Shown: positions 51,107-60,612, counted from the first letter of the stretch. The stretch is DNA of 64,000 bases from Streptococcus ictaluri 707-05 (GCF_000188015.2 NZ_AEUX02000006.1:186001-250000), one strand, 5' to 3'. Notes: generated by a model from the sequence alone, not told the origin. A program made the numbers and translations.

Positions 51107-52662
51107 TGAAATCTATGAAAGTTATAGCTTCCATGGTGTTATTAACATCATTGGTTGCTTGTTCCAATAAAAAAGAAACAGTAAATAAACAAAAAGAAAT
51201 TAGCATCCAATTTATCAACTCAGGGAAAAGCTGATAAATTGGATGCTACAAGTTACGATGCTTCAATGGCATTGTACAGTGCAGTCTATGAGCCCCTTGT
51301 TCAGTATCATGAAAAGGGGATTTTAAACCTGGTTTAGCTGAAAAATGGCATATTTCAGAAGATGGTAAAAAATATGTATTCCATCTAAGAGATGGTTTGA
51401 AGTTTTCTGATGGAAGTAAATTAACATCCGAAGATGTTAAATTTACGATTGAACGCGCTAAAGCAAAAAATGAAGATAGTTCATTACAAACGTTGAAATA
51501 CCTCGAAAAAATTGAGACACCTGATGATACAACGGTAGAATTGTACTTTTCACAGACAGTAAATCAAGTTTTAAATGAATTGTGTCAGACTAGACCTTTA
51601 CGAATTATGAGTACTACGGCTGTCAAAGATGAAAAAGTTAAAGGTAAATTTATTGCTGCTATTGGGTCCGGTCCTTTTGTTATTACGAAATCAAGTACTG
51701 AAACAACAGAAATGAAACCAAACCCATATATAATCGGAAACATCCAGTTAATTACCGCATAAGTTTCAAAACAATTCCTGATGCGAGTGCTAGAAGCTTA
51801 GCACTTCGTAGTGGAGAAGTCGATATAATCGGTGGTACACTCAGTGATATTTCCGACACAGAAGCTTATAAACTATCAAAAAAGTTTTCTAGATATGATT
51901 TTGATGGTACAATGAGCCATTTTCTAGGATTTAATCCAAGTAATTCAAAACTGGATAAATCCGTACGGCAAGCTATAGAATCAGCTATTGTTAAAAAGGA
52001 ACTTTCTGATAAATCTTTAAAAGGTTTATTTCAACCAAGCGTACAATTTGTTACTGAAGAAAATCAAACAGTTCCATCTTATGATCCTAATAAAACAAAG
52101 GAATTATTAGAAGGAAAAGGATATCAACTAAATCAAGATGGAATTTATGAAAAAAATGGAGAAAAACTTGAATTTAACCTTTTTCTTTCTAACTTCAGAA
52201 TACCCAAGTTGGAAAGAAAAAAAAGAAAAAGCTGAAATCATTGAAAGCCAATTGAAGAAAGTAGGAATTAGTGTCAAGCTTTCAATTGTTGATACAGAAA
52301 GCTACTATGATATTTTATAGCAAAATAAAAAATTTGATTTAATTCTATATCGTACTTATACAGATGCATTTTTACCTTATAACTTTATGCAATCTATTTT
52401 TGCGAATACTGCGGATGGTTCAGGAGTTTTAGCAAATGATGCAACGTTAACTCAGCAATTAAAAGATTATGAAACTATAATTGATTCTGAACAACAACAA
52501 GCTGCATTTGATAATATTTTTAAGCACTTTGCTTCTGAAAGCTTAGCTATTCCTATTGATTACCGTTCGGAAACATTCATCACTTCAAATAAAATTAAAG
52601 AGTTCAATTACTCAGGATTTTCAGATGGACCTATAGATTATGCTACCTTAAAAGTAAAATGA
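51106..52662 (+). pseudogene. NikA/OppA-like substrate-binding lipoprotein, heavily degraded
   Basis: Signal peptide with lipobox LVAC, then SBP_bac_5 sequence in several frames: YDASMALYSAVYEPL, AEKWHISEDGKKYVFHLRDG, SGPFVITKS, FNPSNSKLDKSVRQAIE, AESLAIPIDYRSETF-like tail. Lesions: a 17-bp inverted duplication with frameshift at 51201-51248, indels near 51325, 51725 and 52190, and TAG at 52318-52320. The family binds nickel, other metal complexes or peptides outside the membrane. The NikA group is favoured by the neighbours. Confidence 0.8.
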
Positions 52663-53324
52663 TATGAAGAAATATTTTTTAGGAAAAACAATTAGGCTTA
52701 TAATTAGTCTTCTTGTTTTTTCACTAATACTACATGCTCTCTTAAGATTATCTCTAGGTGATCCTACATTAGGATTTCTAAGACGTCATGGTATTGAAAA
52801 TGCATCAGCTAATAATCTTTTAAAAGTGAGAAGTCAACTCGGAATTGAAAATAATTTCTTATATTCGTATTTTCAATGGTTAACAAAATGCTTAAAAGGT
52901 GATTTTGGAGTTTCTTTTATTCATGAGGTACCAGTTTCTCATTTGTTCCTTAATAGATTATGTGTCTCTTTAAATTTAATTTTACCTACTTTTTTTGTAG
53001 AAGTATTAGGTTCTTTGTTTTTGGGTCATTTATTAGGAAGTTTAAAAAGAGAATGGCTTTATATAAACTATACTGGCTTTTTAGCAGTTTTACTTTCTAT
53101 GCCTGTTTATTTCTCTTCGTTGTTATTAATCTATCTTTTAGGTATAACGTGGCCACTTTTTCCATTTGTAGGAAGTCAAACAAGTAAACATATTGTGTTA
53201 CCTGTCTTATCATTATTCCTTTCAGAAGGTATATATCTTATCAAAGTGAGTGCAGATCTTTATCATGAGAAAAATGCTAGTAACCGTATAAAAATCGCTA
53301 AATATCGTAAAATTAAGAAAATTT

Positions 53325-54275
53325 ACCCATGGTGCTAGTTAATTTCAAAATATCTCAAATTGTAAGCTAGTATGATTTGTTCAATCCTCAATTGCAGCCC
53401 TGTCATGCCCCTATCCAGTGTTCGTTCCATATCAAAAAGGGAACAAAGTTCTGAAAATCTAGTCTCGATGGTTCGTCTCATAGCCTTTAGTTTCCAATGA
53501 TTATGCTGTTTAGCCCCTTCCATATTCTGACGCAAGGGAGTCCAGAGGTGATAGCCATTGTGCTTCAACTCATATTTCAGCTCACGGTTAAGGTAACCTA
53601 AATCTGCTAAAATGACGGATTGTTCACACCTTTCTAGCAACTCGTAAACTGCCTTAATATCATGAACAGAGGCTGGGCTGACAACATAATTCAGAATGTA
53701 GCCTGATAAGGTCACTAGCATGTGAACCTTAAAACCGTCAAACCACATATGTTTAGTGGCGGTGTAACCAATCTTAGCTATCCCATTGAAAAGTCTGACC
53801 CTGTGGTTACGAATAGATTGACAAAGTGGCAAAGGAAAGCTGTCTATAATAACAATCGTATTGGGAGAAATTTGAGTGTTCATTGCCTGACGAATCACTT
53901 GAACCAGCCAAATCAACTGTCTTGCACGCCTATTAAAGCGACTTCTTTCTAGTAATGTACCGCAGGGAAATAGCTGACAAATCCTATAAAAGTGACGTTG
54001 TGATTTAATACCTAGTTCAGCTTGTAATAGCAGTAAAACTAGAAGAGATTGGTCTGGAAACTTTGGACAGACAGACGTTACGACGGTGTTTGAAGTCTTC
54101 CGGACAATAATCCTGATAAAACTGAGAACAAATTTTTGATAATTGACGCATATTCCATTGTAAGTGATGGGATTTAGCTGTATACTGTAAGTGGCTCATT
54201 TGGACTGTGTAGGCACTTACAGTATAGTCCTTTTGGGCTTTTTATTGTATTTTGAGATTAACTAGCACCACGGGT
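53325..54275 (-). mobile_element. IS982-family insertion sequence, copy 3
   Basis: 951 bp with ends ACCCATGGTGCTAGTTAA and TTAACTAGCACCACGGGT. Flanks are AAAATTT and TAAATTT (target duplication with one mismatch). Relative to copies 1 and 2 it has lost 12 bases including the AGGAGG ribosome site of the transposase gene. Confidence 0.9.
53335..54199 (-). pseudogene. IS982-family transposase, frameshifted and without ribosome site (copy 3)
   Basis: The catalytic region (IIDSFPLPLCQS) is intact here, but one extra base at about 54056 (TCTGGAAAC versus TCTGAAAC in the others) shifts the frame after the first ~45 codons. The upstream AGGAGG is deleted. Confidence 0.87.
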
Positions 54276-54561
54276 TAAATTTATATTTGGTTATATCAAA
54301 CAAGAGAAATTTTGCCTGCATTAATAACTTTTTGGGTGCAATCATTTGTTCATCTATTTGGAATAATTCTACTAGTAGAAAATATTTTTAGTATTTACGG
54401 GTTAGGGCAACTTCTATTAGAATCGATACTTTCACGAGACTACCCTGTCATCGAAATTACTTCTCTTTTCATAGCTTGTTTAACTTTTATTGCTTATTAT
54501 TTATTAGATGTTTTCTTATATTTGATAGATAATCGTTTTGCTTTAGTGAAGGAGGAGAACT

Positions 54562-55352
54562 ATGAAGAAAAAAATAAAAATAAATTCTTTTTCATGCTTA
54601 GTTTTTTCTTGGTTCTTGCACTAATATCATTACATTATTTTAAGAATCCCAATTATATTGATAAAGCTAAAAGCTTACTTGCACCAAATAGTCACTATTT
54701 ATTTGGTACAGATTACTTAGGGCGTGATTTATTTAGCCGTATCATTATTGGAACATTACAGTCATTATCTCTTGGTTTTATTAGTTTATTTCTTGTGATT
54801 TTGATTAGTATTTTTTTAGGAGTTTTAGCTGGTTATTTTAAAGGGAAACTAGATTCTGTTATTACATTTTTTACCGATATCATATCATGCATACCCTCAA
54901 TGATATTAGCCTTGGTTTTTGTTGGTTTGTTTTCTAACTCTATTGGAACTGTATTATTGTCACTGATACTTAGTTGGTCAGGAAAGTATATACGATATAT
55001 TCGTAATTTAGTAATAGACATTAAAATAAAGTATTTTATTGTTTTAGCACCTATGCGAGGTTTATCCCCTCTAAAAGTTCTAACTTATCATATTTTACCC
55101 AATATTGGTTTAAGATTAATTTCACTGTTCTTAACAGATATTGGAAAAATAATTCTTAGTATTTCAGGCTTATCTTTTATTGGAATAGGTATACAGCCAC
55201 CAAGTCCTGAGTTAGGAACTATTCTTTATGATGGTAGGTCATATTTTTTTGACGCACCTTGGATTTTTATTTTCCCTGGTATTGTGCTATCTATCGTGGT
55301 TCTATCAACTAATTTTTTAGGAAAGAAGGTAGCAGAAATATGGCGACTTTAA
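54562..55352 (+). pseudogene. NikC-like permease, -1 A frameshift at its start
   Basis: Second permease. AAGGAGG (54549-54555 region) and ATG 54562 are in place, but the A-run at 54568-54574 has seven A. Eight would give MKKKNKNKFFFMLSFFLVLALISLHYF..., the sensible protein with HYLFGTDYLGRDLFSRIIIGT and PxxGLSPLKVLTYHILPN motifs. As it stands the sensible frame is continuous with the end of nikB (a 346-residue fused frame from 54312). Confidence 0.75.
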
Positions 55353-55880
55353 TTACAATAAAAAACCTGAAATTAATGTTGAAAGATCATATTTATTTAG
55401 ATATTCCTAAATTTACTATACCTAAAGGTAGTTTTTATTGTCTAGTAGGAGAAAGTGGTGGTGGTGGAAAAAGTTTACTTGCAAAGTCTATTTTAGGCAT
55501 TCAAGATAACGAATTTAAAATTACCGGGGTGGTTGAAAATTTTTCACGACAATCTGATTTAATCCTACAGAATGCGAGCGATAATCTTCAATTATACTGG
55601 TCTGTAGGAAAGCAAGCGCATCATCTGTTGAAATCTCGTTTTAAGTTATCAAAAAAAAGAAAGAGAAAACTTAATACGGAAGAGTTTATCAGAAGTAGGA
55701 TTTTCCGATGTTGAAACCATTTTATTTATAACACATGATCTTGAACTTGCTTATCAATTTGGTACTCATTTAGCAATTCTTAGAACAGGAAAGATTGTTG
55801 AAAGAGGTTTGATAAAAAATATTATTAAGCAACCAGAAGATGACTATACAAAGGAGCTGATTTCATATTTTGAATTATAA
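55340..55880 (+). pseudogene. NikD-like ABC ATPase, frameshifted and lacking signature/Walker B
   Basis: Starts 13 bases inside nikC. Walker A reads GESGGGGKS, one Gly longer than the canonical GxxGxGKS (an extra GGT in a GGT repeat). After a frameshift near 55660 the protein goes from EVGFSDVE straight to TILFITHDLELAYQ, so the LSGGQ signature and Walker B segment are deleted. It cannot hydrolyse ATP. Confidence 0.78.
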
Positions 55881-56381
55881 TATCTTAACTCTGGAAGGGA
55901 TTTGTAAAAACTATAAAGATAAAGTTGTGTTAAACAAGTTCAATATGGAACTTAAAGAGAGAGAGTGGCTTGGAATTGTAGGAGAAAACGGTTCTGGAAA
56001 ATCTACTCTTTCAAAAATTATTCTAGGGTTAGAAAAAGCTGATCGAGGAAAAATTTTTTTAAGAAAAGAAATAAAAACTCATTTTTAGAAAAAGATTGGT
56101 ACAAACAAATTCAACTTATTCCACAATTTGGTCAAGAATCCTTAGATTCTGTTAAAAGTGTTGAATCTTTACTAATTCAAACTTCGGAAGCTTATAACGG
56201 AAATAATTATAGTGATTTATTGCATCAAGAATGGATTAACCAAGTTCTGAATGTGTGTCATTTACCATTGAGTATCAAGGCACAGTCTGTAGCAAATCTT
56301 AGTGGTGGAGAGTATCAAAGAGTTTGTCTTGCACTAGCATTACTAAGTAATTCACCTATTTTAATCTTAGGAGAAAGCTAT
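55870..56381 (+). pseudogene. NikE-like ABC ATPase, frameshifted and truncated
   Basis: Begins at a TTG overlapping nikD. Walker A GENGSGKS is normal. A frameshift near 56070-56085 precedes IPQFGQESLDSV, then the signature LSGGEYQRV, and Walker B reads LILGES instead of LILDE. At that point the gene is cut and joined in frame to an XRE regulator. Confidence 0.78.
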
Positions 56382-56606
56382 ATGTACCAACGTATAAGAT
56401 ATTTGAGGGAAGATCATGATTTAACTCAAAAAAGTGTTGCTGATTTGCTTTCCTTTTCTCATACCAATTATGCTAAAATTGAGAGAGGTGAAGTTTCTTT
56501 AACAGCAGAAATTCTTGTAAAACTCTCTATACTCTATAATGTTAGTACAGATTATATTTTAGGACTAACGGATTGCCCTAATCAAATTAACAAAAAAATA
56601 AAATAG
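56382..56606 (+). CDS. XRE-family transcriptional regulator
   Basis: 74-residue helix-turn-helix protein (IRYLREDHDLTQKSVADLLSFSHTNYAKIERGEVSL...) with the Cro/C1 fold, ending NVSTDYILGLTD. TAGGAGA lies about nine bases before ATG 56382, so it has its own translation start although the upstream nikE remnant is in frame with it. Its place before xis/int suggests an ICE or prophage regulator. Intact. Confidence 0.82.
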   Translation: MYQRIRYLREDHDLTQKSVADLLSFSHTNYAKIERGEVSLTAEILVKLSILYNVSTDYILGLTDCPNQINKKIK

Positions 56607-56875
56607 TCTCTCCTTGATTTGTTCATTGACAATTGAATAAACCTAGGTGGGACTTTCTTATTTATGGAGCAATTTAGTAAGATACGCAATGATAGGAGCG
56701 ACTAATATCTGCTATAAAATAGAGTGGTTATCTATCTGCGATAATTATAAATAAGGATAATGATACTTCTGAACGTTCAGGCTGCCAACGATAAAGGACA
56801 GCGGGAGAGATACCCATGATTGATTTAACCAATCATACCCACGGAGGATGATTAAATAAAAAGAGAGAAACGAGT
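56607..56875. other. Intergenic leader before excisionase
   Basis: No gene is seen in these 269 bases. A TTGACA (about 56626) and a hairpin ATGATTG / CAATCAT (about 56816-56838) lie ahead of the excisionase ribosome site (CGGAGG). It may be the promoter/regulatory leader of the integration module. Confidence 0.4.
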
Positions 56876-57094
56876 ATGAAAATTAAATATGTATCTGTTG
56901 AAAATAGTATAGCTGAATGGGCAGATAAGAAGTCGATATTAAAGAGATGGGAAGGGCTAAATCGTTGGTTATGTGAAATGCGAGATCATAAACATTTTAG
57001 GGAATATGTAATTAATCCTACTCATAAGTTAGTTTTTATTAATTTAGAAGGATTTGAAGAGTATGTAAGATGGAAACAAAAGGCGGTAAAATAA
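56876..57094 (+). CDS. xis: Excisionase-like protein
   Basis: 72 residues, basic, with a winged-helix-type pattern (VENSIAEWADKKSILKRWEGLNRWLCEM... LVFINLEGFEEYVRWK) similar to ICE/phage excisionases. Located 82 bases upstream of the integrase remnant, the usual xis-int arrangement. Intact, but useless without integrase. Confidence 0.72.
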   Translation: MKIKYVSVENSIAEWADKKSILKRWEGLNRWLCEMRDHKHFREYVINPTHKLVFINLEGFEEYVRWKQKAVK

Positions 57095-57176
57095 AGAGAA
57101 TCATGGTATAATAAGCATTGTCAGTTATTCTATGAATATAGTCTCGATTTTATTTTATTAAAGAGAGGACGACATT

Positions 57177-58217
57177 ATGTATTATAGGACACGAAAAAAT
57201 AAAAAAGGAGAAACTCATTTTGAGGTAGTTGAGAAATACAAGGATCCACTGACAGGAAAGTGGAAAAATGCTACTGTAACTTATTCTAAAAATACTTCTC
57301 GGTCTCGAAAAGAAGCTGAAAGGAAACTGTTAGAAAAAATCAAAGACCTTGGTAACGGTATAGAACTTCAATATAATCCTCGAAATATAAAAACCTTTGG
57401 GCAACTAAAGCAAGACTGGTTAGAGACTTGGTCAGTTTCAGTTAAGCCACAAACAGCCAAAAGAGAAGCTTTTGTGATAAAGAGATTAGGTGAAATAATT
57501 GGGGATGATTTTTTATTAGAAAGTATTACACCATTACTGATGAAAAAATGTTTGGCTAGTTATGCAGAGAAATATGATGCTTCTCAGTCCACATTGATTC
57601 ATATTAAAAGTACCTGTAATAAGATATTTAATCATGGCATAATGTATAATATTATTCCCTACTCACCTATGTCTGTTATAAAGATAGAGGCCTCTTTGAA
57701 AAAAAACGCGAAGCAAAATTTTTAGAGATTCACGAATTGAGTGCTTTTTTTGAAACACTAAGTCGAAGACGAAATCCAAACTACTATGATTTAGCAATTG
57801 TGCTACTTTGTTCAGGATTGAGGATTGGTGAGGCTGCTTTCACTAGAGAAGATTTTAATCCAAAGACAGGTGTTGTGAGAATAGATAAATCACTTCAGTA
57901 TCATGACTTAAAGGTTGAAGATTTTTATTTTGATAGCACAAAAACAATAAATTCAGATAGAGATGTTGCTTTACCAAAAGTTGCCTGTGACGCCATTTGA
58001 AAAGGAGTAAAGAATTCAATCAATATATGGAAGAAAATCCAAATCCTAACTTCACTTATTCAGAAAGTATTTTCAGAACAGAATATGGATCGCCTATTAC
58101 TTCACACTCCTTTCGAGAGGTTCTGGCTAGAGTAGAGAAAGAATTAGTTAATACCTGTGAGAAAAATTATGGTTTTAAGTGGACAAAACATGTAACTCCT
58201 CATTCGTTTATGCACTA
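57177..58217 (+). pseudogene. int: Tyrosine integrase, frameshifted twice and truncated
   Basis: N-terminal arm-binding domain (MYYRTRKNKKGETHFEVVEKYKD), core-binding domain and catalytic Arg in SGLRIGEAAF. Frameshifts are in the A-run near 57700-57715 (KKREAKFLEIHE continues in the other frame) and near 57992-57998. The HxxR box begins TPHSF but is cut before its Arg, so Arg and the nucleophilic Tyr are missing. After the cut the sequence is unrelated (Rep_3-like). Confidence 0.85.
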
Positions 58218-58514
58218 AATAACTTTATTGAAAAAAATCAATTTTCTTTCTCTTCTTTAAAAACTTGGTCTTGTAAGTATTCTAGCCCGCTAAATAATTG
58301 GGTCGAAAAACACTATGACAGAAGACGATTAAATTTAAATTTGGAAGAATTCCGAAATATAATCGGAATAAAAGTAAGCTATCTTCCGAGGCATATCAAT
58401 GTCAATATTATCCCGAAATTGCTGAAAGATATGAGAAAGTATCATTCTAATTTTGAGATAATATGCATACGAGAAGGTAAGCAAAAAATTATTGGGTATG
58501 AAATGATTTGGTAA
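58218..58514 (+). pseudogene. Rep_3-type replication initiator fragment
   Basis: About 98 codons without a start (SSLKTWSCKYSSPLNNWVEK..., LNLEEFRNIIGIKVSY, IIGYEMIW). The pattern of a winged-helix with eFRnllGi and a final GRKIxGYxxxW-like strand resembles the C-terminal domain of Rep_3 (RepB-type) plasmid initiators. It directly follows the truncated integrase, so an illegitimate recombination with plasmid DNA is inferred. Weak family evidence. Confidence 0.45.
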
Positions 58515-58522
58515 AAACAGGC

Positions 58523-58545
58523 TAATTTGGTGACTATTTGGTGAC
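58523..58545 (+). repeat. Right-end paired repeats (putative integrase arm sites)
   Basis: ATTTGGTGAC at 58525-58534 and 58536-58545 in direct orientation, 68 bases from the attR core. They match the pair near the left end. Confidence 0.6.
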
Positions 58546-58606
58546 CTGATCGTGTTTATACTGGTTTTAACTTGTCAAACCCTTGATACGAAAGGAAATT
58601 TTCACT

Positions 58607-59455
58607 ATGGCTATTATTCAATGGTTTCCTGGGCATATGTCCAAAGCCAGAAGACAAGTACAAGAAAATATCAAACACGTCGATTTTGTAACCATTTTAG
58701 TAGATGCCCGCTTGCCTCTATCAAGCCAAAATCCTATGCTGACTAAAATTGTAGGGGACAAGCCTAAACTGATGATTTTAAATAAGGTTGATTTAGCTGA
58801 TAATGCACGTACAAAGGAATGGAAAAAGTACTTTGAAGCACAAGGTATAAAAACCTTAGCAATTAATTCTAAGGAACAAGCCACTGTCAAAAAAGTGACC
58901 GAAGCAGCTCAAAGTCTCATGTCAGATAAACTAGATCGTTTACGTGAGCGAGGTATCCAAAAGGAAACCTTAAGAACTATGATTATAGGTATCCCAAATG
59001 CAGGGAAATCAACTCTGATGAATCGTTTAGCGGGTAAAAAAATTGCAGTAGTTGGTAATAAACCAGGCGTAACGAAAGGGCAACAATGGCTAAAATCAAA
59101 TAAAGTTTTAGAAATTTTAGACACACCGGGAATTTTATGGCCTAAATTTGAAGATGAACTAGTTGGTTTGAAATTAGCTTTAACAGGTGCTATCAAAGAT
59201 CAATTGCTACCAATGGATGAAGTCACCATTTTTGGTTTGAATTACTTTAAAGCTAACTATCCGTCACGATTGGTTGAGCGTTTTAAAGGGATTAATCTGG
59301 AAGACGAGGCTCCTCAAATTATTATGGATATGACTCGAAAACTTGGATTTAAAGATGATTATGGTCGCTTTTACCAGTTATTTGTCAAAGACGTGCGAGA
59401 TGGTAAGCTTGGCCAATATACCTTGGACCAGGTAGGTGACCTTGATGACGACTAG
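58607..59455 (+). CDS. rbgA: Ribosome biogenesis GTPase
   Basis: Circularly permuted GTPase needed for 50S subunit assembly (RbgA/YlqF). Motif order G4 NKVDL, G1 [10 protein letters not shown]3 DTPG is visible and the N-terminus [11 protein letters not shown] is conserved. 282 residues. ATG 58607 follows AAAGGA. The ICE is integrated across codons 3-7 but the integration repeat recreates the coding sequence. Its native promoter is now 41 kb away, so transcription must come from the ICE right end. The end overlaps rnhB by 11 bases. Confidence 0.93.
   Translation: MAIIQWFPGHMSKARRQVQENIKHVDFVTILVDARLPLSSQNPMLTKIVGDKPKLMILNKVDLADNARTKEWKKYFEAQGIKTLAINSKEQATVKKVTEAAQSLMSDKLDRLRERGIQKETLRTMIIGIPNAGKSTLMNRLAGKKIAVVGNKPGVTKGQQWLKSNKVLEILDTPGILWPKFEDELVGLKLALTGAIKDQLLPMDEVTIFGLNYFKANYPSRLVERFKGINLEDEAPQIIMDMTRKLGFKDDYGRFYQLFVKDVRDGKLGQYTLDQVGDLDDD
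58613..58626 (+). repeat. attR core of the ICE
   Basis: ATTATTCAATGGTT inside the 5' end of rbgA, identical to 17020-17033. Confidence 0.8.
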
Positions 59456-60221
59456 TATCGCAGAGGTTAAAAAGCTTTTAAAGGGCATTTCTAGCCTTTC
59501 TGACCCACTTTTTGATACCTTGGCAAGTGATTCTCGAATAGGTGTCCAAAAAGCTCTAAAAGCTCGTCAAAAAGCTATTCAAGCACAAGTTGATGAAGAC
59601 CTACGGCTTGAAGGCATGCTAATTTATGAAAGAGAGCTTTATAAACAAGGATTTAAAGCAATTGCTGGTATTGATGAGGTAGGACGTGGCCCTTTAGCGG
59701 GTCCAGTAGTTGCAGTCTGTGTTGTTCTTCCAAAAAACTGCAAAATTAGATACCTCAATGATTCCAAAAAAATAGCCAAATCAAAACACCAAACAGTCTA
59801 TCATTCCATCCAAAAAGAAGCTTTAGCCATTGGACTTGGTATTGTTGATAGTCAAAGCATTGATCGCATCAACATCTATGAAGCAACTAAATTAGCTATG
59901 ATTGCAGCCATAAAGGATTTAAAGGGCCAAATCACACAAGCCGATTATTTACTCATTGATGCAATGACACTTGACATCCCTATTCCTCAGCAATCTATTA
60001 TCAAAGGAGATGCCAATTCCTTGTCCATTGCAGCAGCTTCTATAGTTGCCAAGGTCACCAGAGATCGCTTGATGACTGAATATGATGCTCTTTTTCCAGG
60101 TTATGGCTTTGCTAAAAATGCTGGCTATGGTACCAAAGAACATCTAACTGCTTTAACAAAGCTAGGCATCAGCCCTATTCATAGACGATCATTTGAACCG
60201 ATTAAGTCCATGATAGACTAA
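59445..60221 (+). CDS. rnhB: Ribonuclease HII
   Basis: 258 residues. Removes RNA from RNA-DNA hybrids and single ribonucleotides from DNA. The catalytic [16 protein letters not shown], the second Asp in [10 protein letters not shown] and the third acidic region near [11 protein letters not shown] are visible. ATG 59445 overlaps the end of rbgA, suggesting coupled translation. Confidence 0.93.
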   Translation: MTTSIAEVKKLLKGISSLSDPLFDTLASDSRIGVQKALKARQKAIQAQVDEDLRLEGMLIYERELYKQGFKAIAGIDEVGRGPLAGPVVAVCVVLPKNCKIRYLNDSKKIAKSKHQTVYHSIQKEALAIGLGIVDSQSIDRINIYEATKLAMIAAIKDLKGQITQADYLLIDAMTLDIPIPQQSIIKGDANSLSIAAASIVAKVTRDRLMTEYDALFPGYGFAKNAGYGTKEHLTALTKLGISPIHRRSFEPIKSMID

Positions 60222-60257
60222 ACAAATGAACTCCATAAGAGATAAAGGAAGACAGAA

Positions 60258-60587
60258 ATGACGGAATTAGAAAAAATGTTGGCTGGACACCTATACGATG
60301 CTAGTGATCCCGTTTTAAGGCAAGAAAGAGAAGTAGCACGAAAGCAAATGGCTAACTTCAATCGAGAACTAGAACCCAAAAAACGTAGTAGTATATTGAA
60401 AGAATGGTTAGGTCAAACAGGACAAGATATCTACATGGAGCCTCATTTTGTTTGTGATTATGGCAGTAATATCTACTTAGGAGAGAATTTCTACGCTAAT
60501 TTCAACACGACCATGCTGGATGTTTGTGAGATTCATATTGGTAAGAATGCGATGATTGGCCCCAATTGTCAATTCCTGTACCTTTAA
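60258..60587 (+). pseudogene. maa: Sugar O-acetyltransferase (Maa-like), truncated
   Basis: Left-handed beta-helix acetyltransferase. The N-terminal half (LEKMLAGHLYDASDPVLRQER, then YGSNIYLGENFYANFNTTMLD) is intact. It ends at GPNCQFLYL-stop, where the family continues with the catalytic His segment and about 75 more residues. A terminator follows at once, so the C-terminal half is deleted. At 109 residues against ~185 it should be inactive. Confidence 0.8.
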
Positions 60588-60612
60588 AAGTTCTGTTTAA
60601 CGGAACTTTTTC
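60586..60612 (+). terminator. Terminator after truncated maa
   Basis: AAAAGTTC / GAACTTTT stem with T-rich tail, overlapping the maa stop codon. Confidence 0.75.

Larger units (their letters stand above)
52664..54575 (+). pseudogene. NikB-like permease, split by IS982-family element and fused downstream
   Basis: First membrane component of a Nik/Dpp-type ABC importer. The N-terminal part (52664-53324) has KYFLGKTIRLIISLLVFSLI and LRLSLGDPT. Removing the IS joins KIKKIY-IWLYQTREILPALI in frame to ...GQLLLESILSRDYPVIE and DVFLYLIDNRF. The ancestral stop lay at about 54570 if the A-run at 54568-54574 had eight A. With seven A it is lost and the frame runs into the second permease. Confidence 0.78.
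17020..58626. mobile_element. Degenerate ICE of about 41.6 kb integrated in rbgA
   Basis: The element is bounded by the direct repeat ATTATTCAATGGTT at 17020-17033 and 58613-58626, both inside the start of the rbgA coding sequence. Excisionase and integrase remains lie beside the right end, RepA_N at the left end, and a VirB4/VirD4-type conjugation module in between. Gene order matches the Tn5252/ICESa2603 superfamily. I see no relaxase, the integrase is truncated and every large transfer gene is broken, so it should be immobile. Three modules are distinguishable: transfer (17.3-46.0 kb), methionine cargo (46.2-50.3 kb) and an AT-rich importer/XRE/integration segment (50.4-58.5 kb). Confidence 0.85.

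Noticed and set aside
50439..56088. Staphylopine/Cnt-type metallophore operon
   Set aside because: There is no nicotianamine-synthase-like, racemase or opine-dehydrogenase gene. The methyltransferase has ordinary SAM motifs. Only the importer resembles that system.
17020..58626. Sequencing or assembly error as the sole cause of the broken genes
   Set aside because: Long housekeeping genes (cls, ABC-F, metE, metF fusion, rbgA, rnhB, topA) have no break, and many ICE lesions are stop-codon substitutions and IS insertions with target duplications. Error may still explain some A-run indels.
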